Below, piece after piece: positions 27,151-35,865 of a DNA stretch of 64,000 nt. The notes under the pieces were generated by a model. It searched no databases, had not been told where the DNA came from, and saw nothing but the letters and a program-made list of their open reading frames with translations. Positions within the stretch are counted from its first letter, which is position 1, and every line of letters begins with the position of its first letter. The translations under genes and the position numbers were made by a program. Origin of the DNA: Bifidobacterium sp. B4142 (GTDB lineage: Bacteria; Actinomycetota; Actinomycetes; Actinomycetales; Bifidobacteriaceae). The stretch covers positions 806,001 to 870,000 of the forward strand of contig NZ_JAFNMJ010000001.1 in the NCBI RefSeq assembly GCF_026537325.1, read 5' to 3'.

Positions 27151-28656
27151 ATGGCAGAGAACAAGAAGGAAGTCCCCCAGGTCGCGGTCAATGACATCGG
27201 GTCCGAGGAAGACTTCATCAAGGCAGTCGATTCCACCATCAAGAACTTCGACGATGGGGATCTGGTCGAGGGGACGGTCGTTAAGATCGACCATGACGAG
27301 GTTCTGTTGGACATCGGCTACAAGACCGAGGGCGTGATTCCCTCCCGCGAGCTTTCCATCAAGAAGGATGTCGATCCCGACGATGTGGTCCAGGTCGGTG
27401 ACACCATCGAGGCTTTGGTCGTCACCAAGGAGGACAAGGAAGGCCGCCTGATCCTGTCCAAGAAGCGTGCCCAGTACGAGCGCGCCTGGGGCGACATCGA
27501 GAAGATCAAGGAGGCTGACGGCGTCGTTGAGGGCACCGTCATCGAGGCCGTCAAGGGCGGGCTCATCGTCGACATCGGCCTGCGTGGCTTCCTGCCCGCA
27601 TCCCTGGTCGAGATGCGCCGCGTGCGCGACCTGTCCCCCTACATCGGGCAGAAGATCAAGGCCAAGATCCTGGAGCTGGACAAGAACCGCAACAACGTGG
27701 TCCTCTCCCGCCGCCAGTACCTGGAGGAGACTCAGTCCGAGGTGCGCGAGACCTTCATGGCCCAGCTCAAGAAGGGCCAGATCCGCGAGGGTACGGTCAG
27801 CTCCATCGTCAACTTCGGCGCCTTCGTCGACCTGGGTGGCGTGGACGGCCTGATCCACGTCTCCGAGCTCTCTTGGAAGCACATCGACCACCCCAGCGAG
27901 GTCGTCAAGGTGGGCGACAAGGTCACCGTCGAGGTGCTGGATGTCGATATGGACCGCGAGCGCATCTCGCTGTCCCTTAAGGCCACCCAGGAAGATCCTT
28001 GGCAACGCTTCGCGCGAACCCACGTGCCCGGGCAGATCGTCAAGGGCAAGGTCACCAAGATCGTGCAGTTCGGTGTCTTCGTCTCCGTCGAGGACGGCAT
28101 CGAGGGCCTGGTCCACATCTCCGAGCTGGCCAACCGCCACGTGGAGAACCCCGAGACCGTGGTCAAGCAGGGCGAGGAGATCTTCGTCAAGGTCATCGAC
28201 GTCGACTTGGATCGCCGCCGCATCTCCCTGTCCCTCAAGCAGGCCGACGACTCTGTCGACCCGACCTCCGAGGACTTCGACCCGGCCATCTATGGCATGC
28301 CTGCCGAGTACGACGAGGACGGCAACTACAAGTACCCCGAGGGCTTCGACCCCGAGAGCAACGAGTGGATCGCCGGCTACGAGAAGCAGCGGGAGGAGTG
28401 GGAGTCCCAGTATGCGGCCGCCCACGACCTCTGGGAGCAGCACAAGGCTTTCGTGGCCAAGGAGCTGGAGAACGCCGAGGCTTCGGCTGCCGAGGACAGC
28501 CGGTCTTCCCAGACGCCTGCCGCCGGTTCCCGCTCCCGCCGTCAGAACTCCGAGGAGACCACCAACTACAGCTCGGAGTCCAGCTCCGAGGGCACCTTGG
28601 CCTCCGACGACCAGCTGGCCGCCCTGCGCGAGCAGCTGCTCAAGGAAAAGAAGTGA
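27151..28656 (+). CDS. rpsA: 30S ribosomal protein S1
   Basis: A 501-residue protein with four S1 RNA-binding domains: about 35-105 (GDLVEGTVVKIDHDEVLLDIGYKTEGVI), 120-190, 208-278 (REGTVSSIVNFGAFVDLGGVDGLIHVSELSW) and 293-365 (KGKVTKIVQFGVFVSVEDGIEGLVHISEL). An acidic, Ser-rich tail of about 120 residues follows. It binds mRNA leaders during initiation. The ATG is preceded by an A/T-rich stretch without a Shine-Dalgarno match, which is typical for S1 genes and linked to autogenous control. Confidence 0.96.
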   Translation: MAENKKEVPQVAVNDIGSEEDFIKAVDSTIKNFDDGDLVEGTVVKIDHDEVLLDIGYKTEGVIPSRELSIKKDVDPDDVVQVGDTIEALVVTKEDKEGRLILSKKRAQYERAWGDIEKIKEADGVVEGTVIEAVKGGLIVDIGLRGFLPASLVEMRRVRDLSPYIGQKIKAKILELDKNRNNVVLSRRQYLEETQSEVRETFMAQLKKGQIREGTVSSIVNFGAFVDLGGVDGLIHVSELSWKHIDHPSEVVKVGDKVTVEVLDVDMDRERISLSLKATQEDPWQRFARTHVPGQIVKGKVTKIVQFGVFVSVEDGIEGLVHISELANRHVENPETVVKQGEEIFVKVIDVDLDRRRISLSLKQADDSVDPTSEDFDPAIYGMPAEYDEDGNYKYPEGFDPESNEWIAGYEKQREEWESQYAAAHDLWEQHKAFVAKELENAEASAAEDSRSSQTPAAGSRSRRQNSEETTNYSSESSSEGTLASDDQLAALREQLLKEKK

Positions 28657-28670
28657 GCGTTAAGCGGTAA

Positions 28671-28707
28671 ATGGAGGGGTCCGGCCTCGGTCGGGCCCCT
28701 CCATTTG
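28671..28707 (+). terminator. Terminator after rpsA
   Basis: ATGGAGGGG pairs with CCCCTCCAT (28696-28704), with extra GGCC pairing inside, followed by TTG. It begins 14 bases after the rpsA stop. Confidence 0.8.
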
Positions 28708-28742
28708 TATGTGCTGCCATAAGGTATAAGCGGGAGGTCGGG

Positions 28743-29375
28743 ATGATACGTGTAGGATTGACTGGCGGGATTGCGGCCGGCAAGAGCACGGTGGCGGCTC
28801 GGCTGGCTCAGGACGGGGCCAGGGTCATCGATTACGATCGGCTCTCCCACGAGGTCATCGCTCTGGGCGGACCCGGCGTAAGGCCGGTGCTGGAGAGGTT
28901 CGGTTTAGGATGCGGGGACGGCCATGGTGGAGTGGACAGGTCGGCTTTGGCGGCACGGGTCTTCGGCGGGCCGACAGCCGACCAGGATCGCCGGGACTTG
29001 GACGACATCATCCATCCGCTGGTCTATGACTTGGCCGCCAAGGCCGAGCAGCCCTGGCTGGACGGCTCCGAGGTGGTGGTCCATGAGGTGCCCCTGCTGA
29101 CAGAAGTGGGCTCGACCATTCCCTTTCATTTCGACAGAGTCTTGGTGGTGGAGGCTCCAAGCCAGGTGAGGATTGCGCGTATGGTGAATCAGCGGCATAT
29201 GACGCCAAGCCAGGCTGTTGAGCGCATCGGTTCCCAGAGCAGCAGCAGTTCGCGACGCGCTCAGGCCGATCTGCTTGTTGACGGGTCCCAGCCTATCGAA
29301 CAAATGTTCGAGTTTGTTGATAGAATATATAAAGAGCTACAGGTCCTGGCCCAGGAGTCCTCGCACAGCGACTGA
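28743..29375 (+). CDS. coaE: Dephospho-CoA kinase
   Basis: A 210-residue P-loop kinase. ATG 28743 follows GGGAGG; the open frame before it overlaps the rpsA terminator. Walker A is GLTGGIAAGKST, with VIDYDRLSHEV and HPLVYDLAAKAE around the CoA site and RVLVVEAPSQVRIARM in the lid region. It makes the last step of CoA synthesis. An exact LexA box for uvrB lies inside its last codons (29296-29311), which read IEQMFEF. Confidence 0.94.
   Translation: MIRVGLTGGIAAGKSTVAARLAQDGARVIDYDRLSHEVIALGGPGVRPVLERFGLGCGDGHGGVDRSALAARVFGGPTADQDRRDLDDIIHPLVYDLAAKAEQPWLDGSEVVVHEVPLLTEVGSTIPFHFDRVLVVEAPSQVRIARMVNQRHMTPSQAVERIGSQSSSSSRRAQADLLVDGSQPIEQMFEFVDRIYKELQVLAQESSHSD
29296..29311. promoter_or_regulatory. 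LexA (SOS) box for uvrB, inside the coaE reading frame
   Basis: TCGAACAAATGTTCGA, identical in all 16 bases to the box before umuDC, lies 104 bases before the uvrB start. A/T-rich promoter-like sequence (TTGTTGATAGAATATATAA) follows it directly. Confidence 0.9.
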
Positions 29376-29414
29376 GGGGCCTTAGGCGGATGACGCATCC
29401 TGGAAGGGAGTTTC

Positions 29415-31526
29415 ATGGGGTTCAATATTGAGCGGACCGACAAGCCCTTCGTGGTCAAGTCTCCCTATAAGCCCTCCGGCGACCAGCCAGAGGCCATCGA
29501 GGAACTGGCCACGCGGATCGAGAACGGCGAGAACGACGTGGTGCTCATGGGCGCCACCGGCACCGGCAAGACCGCGACCACGGCCTGGCTGATTGAGCGT
29601 CTGCAGCGGCCTACCCTGATTCTGGAACCCAACAAGACTCTGGCCGCCCAGCTCTGCGCCGAGTTCCGCGAGCTGATGCCCGACAATGCGGTCTCCTACT
29701 TCGTCTCCTACTACGACTACTACCAGCCTGAGGCCTACATTCCTCAGACGGATACCTATATCGAGAAGGACTCCAACATCAACGACGACGTGGAGCGGCT
29801 CCGGCACGCCGCCACGGCCAACCTGCTGACCAGGCGCGACTGCGTGGTGGTGGCCACCGTCTCCTGCATCTACGGCTTGGGCACGCCCGAGGAGTACGCC
29901 GGGCGCATGCTCTTCCTGCACGAGGGGGACAGGATCAACCGGGACGACCTGTTGCGCAAGTTCGTGGACATGCAGTACAAGCGCAACGACATCGCCTTCA
30001 CCCGAGGCACCTTCCGCGTGCGCGGCGACACGGTCGAGATCATCCCCGTCTATGAGGAGCTGGCCGTCCGCATCGAGTTCTTCGGCGATGAGATCGACCG
30101 CATCTCCACCCTGCACCCGCTGACCGGCGACGAGATTGCCCACGAGACCTCCGTGCACATCTTCCCCGCCTCCCACTATGTGGCAGGTCCCGAGCGGATG
30201 GAGCGCGCCTTGAAGACCATCAAGGAGGAGCTGGACTGGCGTGTGGGCCAGCTGCGCAAGCAGGGCAAGGAGCTGGAGGCCCAGAGGTTGACCATGCGCA
30301 CCACCTACGACCTGGAGATGCTCACCCAGATCGGCACCTGTTCCGGGGTCGAGAACTACTCCCGCCACTTCGACGGGCGCGAGCCCGGGACGCCGCCCCA
30401 CACTCTGCTGGACTTCTTCCCTGATGACTTCCTGCTGGTCATCGACGAATCCCATGTGACCGTTCCCCAGATCGGAGCCATGTACGAGGGGGATGCCAGC
30501 CGCAAGCGGACCCTGGTCGAGCATGGCTTCCGGCTGCCCTCGGCCATGGACAACCGTCCGCTGAAGTGGCCTGAGTTTCTGGACAAGGTTGGCCAGACCG
30601 TCTACTTGTCGGCAACGCCGGGCGACTATGAGATGGGTCTGTCCGACAGGGTGGTGGAGCAGGTCATCCGGCCCACCGGTCTGCTGGATCCCGAGGTGGA
30701 GGTGAGGCCTGTCAAGGGCCAGGTGGACGACCTCCTGGACGAGATCAAGGCCCGAGTGGCCCGTCACGAGCGGGTCCTGGTGACCACGCTGACCAAGAAG
30801 ATGGCCGAGGACCTGACTGACTACCTGCTGGAGCGAGACATCAAGGTGGAGTATCTGCACTCAGACGTGGACACCCTGCGGCGGGTGGAGCTCCTGCGGG
30901 AGCTGCGCGAGGGCAAGATCGACGTCATTGTGGGCATCAACCTCCTGCGTGAGGGGCTGGACCTGCCCGAGGTCTCCCTGGTGGCTATTCTGGATGCGGA
31001 CAAGGAGGGCTTCCTTCGCTCCTACCGCTCACTGATCCAGACCATCGGCCGTGCGGCCAGGAATGTGTCCGGCAAGGTCATCATGTATGCCGACGAGGTC
31101 ACCGACTCTATGGACAAGGCCATCAGCGAGACCAACCGTCGCCGGGCCAAGCAGATTGCCTACAACAAGGAGCACGGCGTGGACCCCAAGCCGCTGATCA
31201 AGAAGATCAGCGACGTCAATGACATGCTGGCGAAGGAGGATGTGGACACCCAGACCCTGCTGGCGGGTGGCTACCGCAATGCCAACAAGGCTGGCAACTC
31301 CCATTTGGGTGTGCCCCTCTACGACAAGGAGGAGGCCGACAAGCGGCATCAGGAGATTCTCCAGGCTGGTCTGCCGGCTCAGGACCTTGCCGACCTGATC
31401 CGTCAGCTGAGCGACCAAATGCACACGGCTGCGCAACAGCTGCAGTTCGAGCTCGCAGCCCGTCTGCGCGACGAAATCAAGGATCTGAAGAAAGAGCTGC
31501 GGCAGATGACCGAGGCCAAAAAGTAA
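29415..31526 (+). CDS. uvrB: Excinuclease ABC subunit B
   Basis: A 703-residue helicase-like subunit: Walker [15 protein letters not shown], beta-hairpin region [20 protein letters not shown], Walker [14 protein letters not shown], motif [31 protein letters not shown] and QTIGRAARN, and a C-terminal UVR domain that contacts UvrC ([20 protein letters not shown]). It verifies DNA damage in nucleotide excision repair. The LexA box in coaE indicates SOS induction. GGAAGGGAG precedes the ATG. Confidence 0.97.
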   Translation: MGFNIERTDKPFVVKSPYKPSGDQPEAIEELATRIENGENDVVLMGATGTGKTATTAWLIERLQRPTLILEPNKTLAAQLCAEFRELMPDNAVSYFVSYYDYYQPEAYIPQTDTYIEKDSNINDDVERLRHAATANLLTRRDCVVVATVSCIYGLGTPEEYAGRMLFLHEGDRINRDDLLRKFVDMQYKRNDIAFTRGTFRVRGDTVEIIPVYEELAVRIEFFGDEIDRISTLHPLTGDEIAHETSVHIFPASHYVAGPERMERALKTIKEELDWRVGQLRKQGKELEAQRLTMRTTYDLEMLTQIGTCSGVENYSRHFDGREPGTPPHTLLDFFPDDFLLVIDESHVTVPQIGAMYEGDASRKRTLVEHGFRLPSAMDNRPLKWPEFLDKVGQTVYLSATPGDYEMGLSDRVVEQVIRPTGLLDPEVEVRPVKGQVDDLLDEIKARVARHERVLVTTLTKKMAEDLTDYLLERDIKVEYLHSDVDTLRRVELLRELREGKIDVIVGINLLREGLDLPEVSLVAILDADKEGFLRSYRSLIQTIGRAARNVSGKVIMYADEVTDSMDKAISETNRRRAKQIAYNKEHGVDPKPLIKKISDVNDMLAKEDVDTQTLLAGGYRNANKAGNSHLGVPLYDKEEADKRHQEILQAGLPAQDLADLIRQLSDQMHTAAQQLQFELAARLRDEIKDLKKELRQMTEAKK

Positions 31527-31540
31527 GTAGGCCAAAAGTA

Positions 31541-31586
31541 GGTTTGGCCTGTGATGCGGAGGCAAGAGCATCTCAGGCCCAACCTG
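31541..31586 (+). other. Long imperfect hairpin between uvrB and terC
   Basis: AGGTT-t-GGCCTG-t-GATGC pairs with GCATC-t-CAGGCC-c-AACCT across a 10-nt loop: 16 pairs with two symmetric one-base mismatches. No T run follows, and the next 80 bases before terC can fold further. It is either the uvrB 3' end or a terC leader structure. Confidence 0.5.
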
Positions 31587-31667
31587 CAGACTGCTGCCTG
31601 CGAGAATGCTCTGACGGGCAGACGGGGGCGATGAGCACGTCATATCTTGCCGCTAAAATCAGGTGAT

Positions 31668-32666
31668 ATGTCTGAGACACCTCTGCCGTTCATGGTTGTG
31701 AGCCTGGTTGTGCTGGCCATCTTCTTCGTGGTCGATCTGTTGGTGATCGGGCGTCGGCCGCACGTTCCTTCGACCGGCGAATGCGTGAGGCACATCGGCT
31801 TCTTCGTGGTTATGGCCCTGATTTTTGGTGCTTTGATCTGGAAGGTGGCCGGTTCCAAGCCGGCCATCGAATTCTACTCGGGCTGGTTGACCGAGTACTC
31901 GCTCAGCATCGACAACCTCTTCGTCTTCGTCATCATCATGGGCAATTTCGCTGTGCCCCTGCGGCTTCAGCGCTATGTGCTCAGCGTCGGCATCACCATC
32001 GCCCTGCTGCTGCGCGGTGTCTTCATCCTGGCCGGAACGGCGCTGATCACCCGCTTTACCTGGGTCTTCTTCATTTTCGGCTTCTTCCTGCTTTACACCG
32101 CCTGGAACATGGTCTCCAGCCGAGGCAAGCAGGAGGAGTACCACGAGAATGGGCTGATCAGGGTCCTGCGTCGGGTCATTCCCATCACCAGCCACTACGA
32201 CGGTGAGCACCTGCGGACCACCTTCGAGGGCAAGCGCTACTTCACGCCCATGCTGGTGGTCTTCCTGGCCATCGGCACCACTGATGTCATGTTCGCCTTT
32301 GACTCCATTCCGGCCATCTTCGGACTGACCAAGGATCCCTTCATCGTCTTCACCTCCAATGTCTTCGCCCTACTGGGCCTTCAGCAGCTCTACTTCTTGC
32401 TGGGATCCCTGCTGGATAAGCTGGAGTATCTGCCCCTAGGGCTGGCTGTGGTCCTGGCCTTCATCGGGGTCAAGCTGATCATGGAGGCTCTGCACGGCAA
32501 CACGCTGCCCTTCATCAATGGCGGGCAGCCCCTGGAAGCCGTGCCGGATATACCGACCTGGGCGTCCCTGCTGGTCATTGTCCTGGCCGTAGGCATCGCC
32601 GCTCTGGCTTCGATACTCAAGAGTCGTCGTCAGTCCCTTGAAACAGACTCGCAGAGAGAAATGTAA
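31668..32666 (+). CDS. TerC family membrane protein
   Basis: A 332-residue protein with about nine hydrophobic segments. The family hallmarks are the acidic intramembrane motifs TEYSLSIDNLFVFVIIM (about 86-102) and TTDVMFAFDSIPAIF (about 210-224). TerC proteins handle metal ions, in many cases Mn2+ export for exported metalloproteins. The charged stretch SSRGKQEEYHENGL between helices is cytosolic. ATG 31668 follows CAGGTGAT. Confidence 0.9.
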   Translation: MSETPLPFMVVSLVVLAIFFVVDLLVIGRRPHVPSTGECVRHIGFFVVMALIFGALIWKVAGSKPAIEFYSGWLTEYSLSIDNLFVFVIIMGNFAVPLRLQRYVLSVGITIALLLRGVFILAGTALITRFTWVFFIFGFFLLYTAWNMVSSRGKQEEYHENGLIRVLRRVIPITSHYDGEHLRTTFEGKRYFTPMLVVFLAIGTTDVMFAFDSIPAIFGLTKDPFIVFTSNVFALLGLQQLYFLLGSLLDKLEYLPLGLAVVLAFIGVKLIMEALHGNTLPFINGGQPLEAVPDIPTWASLLVIVLAVGIAALASILKSRRQSLETDSQREM

Positions 32667-32693
32667 TAAGCGATCCCTTGAACCACAAGGGAT

Positions 32694-32705
32694 GTTAGCG
32701 CTAAC
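32694..32705. promoter_or_regulatory. LacI-family-type palindrome upstream of pyk
   Basis: GTTAGCGCTAAC is a perfect 12-bp palindrome of the LacI-regulator type (central CG). It lies about 33 bases before a TACAAT -10-like hexamer (32738-32743). LacI-type regulators such as AraQ and MalR1 control central carbon genes in bifidobacteria; assignment to one of these is inference. Confidence 0.6.
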
Positions 32706-32780
32706 GGAAAATAGTGGTTCCCATCAGGCTGAGTCTGTACAATAGAACGGTAAACAGGAAAAAGAACAGGCAGGTAGCAT

Positions 32781-34223
32781 ATGCGCAAAGCCAAGATCGT
32801 CGACACCATCGGGCCGGCTTCGGAGTCTCTGGAGAACATCACCAAGCTGGTCAAGGCCGGTATGGATGTAGCCAGACTCAACCGGTCACACGGCACCCCC
32901 GAAGATCACCTCAAGGTTTACAACAACGTCCGTCAGGCCAGCAAGGAGACTGGACGAAATGTGGCGGCCCTGGTCGATCTGCAGGGTCCCAAGATTCGTT
33001 GTGGCTGGTTCAAGAAGAACGAGCAGGGCGAAGACAAGGTCAACCTCAAGGAGGGTCAGGAGTTCATCATCACCACCGACGATGTCGAGGGTGACGAACA
33101 CATGACCTCCACCACCTTCAAGGGTCTGCCCGGGGACTGCCACCCCGGCGATCCCATCCTGATCGACGACGGCAAGGTCCGCCTGGAGGTCACCAAGGTC
33201 GAGGGCAACCAGGTCTATACCAAGGTGGTCGTGGCCGGTCCTGTCTCCTCCCACAAGGGTATCAACCTGCCTGGTGTGGCTGTGAGTCTGCCGGCGCTGA
33301 CCCCCAAGGACGAGGAGGACCTGCGTTGGGGCATCCGCACTGGCGCTGACATTATCGCCATGTCCTTCGTCCGTTTCGCCACCGACATCGACCGTGCCCA
33401 TGAGATCATGGACGAGGAGGGTCGCCGCATCCCCATCGTCGCCAAGATTGAGAAGCCCCAGGCTGTTGAGAACCTGGAGGAGATCGTCAAGGCCTTCGAC
33501 GGCATCATGGTGGCCCGCGGTGATATGGCTGTGGAGATGCCCTTCGAGCAGGTCCCCCTGGTGACCAAGCGCTGCATCGAGCTGGCCCGTCAGTACGCCA
33601 AGCCGGTCATCGTCGCCACTGAGGTCCTGGGCTCCATGGTCCATTCGCCCATCCCCAGCCGCGCCGAGGCCTCCGACTGCGCCAACGCCGTTCTTGACGG
33701 TGCCGATGCCACCATGACCTCCAACGAGACCGCCGTGGGCGAATACCCCGACACCACGGTCTCCACCATGGCCCGGATCTCCGACTACGCCACTACCCAC
33801 GGCTTCGACCGCATCCCGACCATGCACAACCTGGACATGTCCAACTCGGGTGCCGTCTCTTCCGCCGCTGTGGATCTGGCCGACAAGATCAATGCCAAGG
33901 CCATCGTGGCCTTCACTCAGACGGGCAACACCGTGCACCGGATCTCTCGCGAGCGTCCGGCTGCCCCCATCTATGCATTGACTACCAATGAGCACACCTA
34001 TCATTGGCTGGCCTTGAGCTGGGGTACCGAGGCGTTCCTCTGCGGGCAGGACTACCATGACTTCACTCGCGCAGACCTGATGAACTTCGTGGACTCCACC
34101 CTGAAGAAGCAGGGCAAGGTCTCCGACGGCGACTGCCTGGTGGTGCTTAGCTGCGCCCAGGGCGAGCATGAGCCAGGTAACACCGACTGCATCTACGTCC
34201 ACACCGTGGGCTCCAACGAGTGA
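32781..34223 (+). CDS. pyk: Pyruvate kinase
   Basis: A 480-residue glycolytic enzyme turning phosphoenolpyruvate and ADP into pyruvate and ATP. It shows AKIVDTIGPAS at the N terminus, NRSHGTPEDH, DLQGPKIRCGWF, the active-site Lys region VAKIEKPQAVENLEEI, ARGDMAVEMPFEQVP, and the late-domain sequence AIVAFTQTGNTVHRISRERP. The loop ATMTSNETAVGEYP differs from the usual AVMLSGETA form. It has its own promoter with a LacI-type palindrome upstream. Confidence 0.95.
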   Translation: MRKAKIVDTIGPASESLENITKLVKAGMDVARLNRSHGTPEDHLKVYNNVRQASKETGRNVAALVDLQGPKIRCGWFKKNEQGEDKVNLKEGQEFIITTDDVEGDEHMTSTTFKGLPGDCHPGDPILIDDGKVRLEVTKVEGNQVYTKVVVAGPVSSHKGINLPGVAVSLPALTPKDEEDLRWGIRTGADIIAMSFVRFATDIDRAHEIMDEEGRRIPIVAKIEKPQAVENLEEIVKAFDGIMVARGDMAVEMPFEQVPLVTKRCIELARQYAKPVIVATEVLGSMVHSPIPSRAEASDCANAVLDGADATMTSNETAVGEYPDTTVSTMARISDYATTHGFDRIPTMHNLDMSNSGAVSSAAVDLADKINAKAIVAFTQTGNTVHRISRERPAAPIYALTTNEHTYHWLALSWGTEAFLCGQDYHDFTRADLMNFVDSTLKKQGKVSDGDCLVVLSCAQGEHEPGNTDCIYVHTVGSNE

Positions 34224-34301
34224 TGCTCTGATGTGCCACCTGACTGTCGATTAAGTCAGTCAGGTGGATCCTCAGATCTCCAAGATGCTGATGAAGCAGT
34301 G

Positions 34302-34355
34302 AACCGGTGGTCTTTTCCCCATATCAATGTAGGGGGAGAGGCCACCGGTTCTTTG
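34302..34355. terminator. Hairpin between convergent pyk and Nudix gene
   Basis: AACCGGTGG pairs with CCACCGGTT (34342-34350), then CTTTG. The loop is A/T-rich. A second hairpin, CCACCTGACTG / CAGTCAGGTGG, lies at 34236-34266 just after pyk. Confidence 0.65.
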
Positions 34356-34371
34356 TGTGAGGGTGTCTGTG

Positions 34372-34968
34372 TCAGTGCAGGTCAGACAGTCCGATTTTGG
34401 CCCGCAGGATGGCGATGGTGGTTTTGGCGTCCAGTATGGTTCCTGCAATCACCATGTCATAGGCCTCATCCACAGTGAAGAGTCGCACATTCTGGTGGGG
34501 GGTCTCTGGTGCCAGGCTGGCCGGTTGGACCGGGGTCAGGCCCTCGGCATAGAAGAGTGTGGTGTGCTGGGTGGAGAAGCTGGGGGTGTTGATGAACCTC
34601 GCGAATTGGTTAAAGGAGGCAGCCCTGTATCCGGCCTCCTCGCGCAACCGCCTGGTGGCCACATCGATGGGGGCTTCCTTGTCATTGAGTGGATGCCCTG
34701 CCGGCAGCTCAAGGGTCCAACGGTGGGTGGGCAGACGGTACTGCTCGACCAGGGGTATCCGTCCGTCGTCGGTGATGGCCAGGACGGCGATGGTGTCTCC
34801 ATGCTTCTCGCTGACGATGCTGCGATCGAAGGTCTGATTGTCGCTGGATTCAAAGGTGACCCTGTCGACGCTGAAGTAGTGGCTGTCCATAATCTGCTTG
34901 CGGGTCTTCTCCTGGACGGGGGAGGTGCGCCAAGGATCGAACCGTCGATAGATCTGAGTGGTCATCAT
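34372..34968 (-). CDS. Nudix hydrolase, ADP-ribose pyrophosphatase-like, with atypical box
   Basis: A 198-residue Nudix fold protein. VLAITDDGRIPLVEQYRLPTHRWTLELPAG leads into the box GHPLNDKE..RRLREEAGY. Compared with the canonical G-x5-E-x7-REUxEExGU, there is one extra residue after the Gly, and Arg replaces the first Glu of REUxEE. It probably hydrolyses a nucleoside diphosphate linked to X, but activity may be altered. AAGGAG precedes the start; ATG 34965 is equally possible. Confidence 0.85.
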   Translation of the reverse strand: MMTTQIYRRFDPWRTSPVQEKTRKQIMDSHYFSVDRVTFESSDNQTFDRSIVSEKHGDTIAVLAITDDGRIPLVEQYRLPTHRWTLELPAGHPLNDKEAPIDVATRRLREEAGYRAASFNQFARFINTPSFSTQHTTLFYAEGLTPVQPASLAPETPHQNVRLFTVDEAYDMVIAGTILDAKTTIAILRAKIGLSDLH

Positions 34969-35086
34969 GCTCTCCTTCGACTGCTGATGTGCCTGAATAC
35001 ATAATTGTCTTCATTCTAAGGCAGAATCAACACGAATAACCTTGCGTCGTCGCCAAAGTATGGTAGATTCTCTGTGGTGATGAAAA

Positions 35087-35160
35087 GCCCCCGTATCCCA
35101 ATTGGTAGAGGAAACGGCCTCAAAATCCGTGCAGTGTGAGTTCGAGTCTCACCGGGGGCA
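35087..35160 (+). tRNA. tRNA-Leu (anticodon CAA) with a short variable loop
   Basis: Acceptor GCCCCCG pairs with CGGGGGC (35153-35159) and discriminator A. The anticodon loop CTCAAAA gives CAA. The T arm is GTGAG-TTCGAGT-CTCAC. The gene is only 74 nt with a 5-nt variable loop (GCAGT), a class I shape, whereas bacterial leucine tRNAs normally have a long variable arm. The base pair next to the anticodon loop (31-39) is C-U. CCA is not encoded. It sits 77 bases before pdtaR. Confidence 0.8.
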
Positions 35161-35237
35161 CGATAAAGCGAACCCCCATCCGTCTCTCATCGGTTTTCGC
35201 TGAAGCGCGGATGGACTTTCAGGAAACGAGGTTGAAA

Positions 35238-35858
35238 GTGGCTTCAGAGAGTAAGAACCGCAGCGATTCCCCCGAAGGGCGGACCGTGGTTGTGGCGGAG
35301 GACGAGGCTTTGATCAGGCTCGATACCGTCGAAGCTCTCGAGGATGCCGGCTATGACGTGGTCGGTCAGGCGGCCAGCGGCCAGGAGGCCATTGATCTGA
35401 CCCGCGAGCTGAGGCCCGATGTAGTCGTGATGGACGTGAAGATGCCCGGCACGGACGGCATTACCGCCGCCACTGAGATCGGCAAGGAGAACCTGGCACC
35501 TGTGGTTATGCTGACGGCATTCTCCCAGCAAAGCCTGGTCGAGAAGGCGGCTGATGCTGGAGCCATGGCCTACGTGGTCAAGCCCTTCGCTCCGGAAAAG
35601 CTGCTGCCGGCCCTTGAGGTGGCCATCTCACGCTTTGACCAGATCAACGCCCTGAAGGACGAGGTCACCGACATGAAGGCCCGTTTCGAAGCTCGCAAGC
35701 GGGTGGATCGGGCCAAGGGTCTGCTCATGGAGAGCATGGGCATGACCGAGTCCGAGGCCTTCCGCTGGATCCAGAAGACCTCCATGGACCGCAGGCTGAC
35801 CATGCAGGAGGTGGCCGACGTGGTCATCAACAACGTGGCCAACCAGAACGACCGTTAG
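35238..35858 (+). CDS. pdtaR: PdtaR-type response regulator with ANTAR domain
   Basis: 206 residues from GTG 35238, chosen because GAGG lies six bases upstream; ATG 35211 has no ribosome site and the longer frame runs into the tRNA. The receiver domain has VVVAEDEALIRLD, phospho-Asp about residue 66 in DVVVMDVKMPG, and AYVVKPFAPEKL. A coiled linker leads to the C-terminal ANTAR RNA-binding domain (RVDRAKGLLMESMGMTESEAF, SMDRRLTMQEVADVV). ANTAR proteins prevent termination by binding paired RNA hairpins. Its likely kinase is PdtaS at 4708-6207. Confidence 0.93.
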   Translation: MASESKNRSDSPEGRTVVVAEDEALIRLDTVEALEDAGYDVVGQAASGQEAIDLTRELRPDVVVMDVKMPGTDGITAATEIGKENLAPVVMLTAFSQQSLVEKAADAGAMAYVVKPFAPEKLLPALEVAISRFDQINALKDEVTDMKARFEARKRVDRAKGLLMESMGMTESEAFRWIQKTSMDRRLTMQEVADVVINNVANQNDR

Positions 35859-35865
35859 CCCTCCT

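Noticed and set aside
31541-31667. Manganese (yybP-ykoY) riboswitch before terC
   Set aside because: A structured leader is present, but I could not find the conserved riboswitch core sequences.
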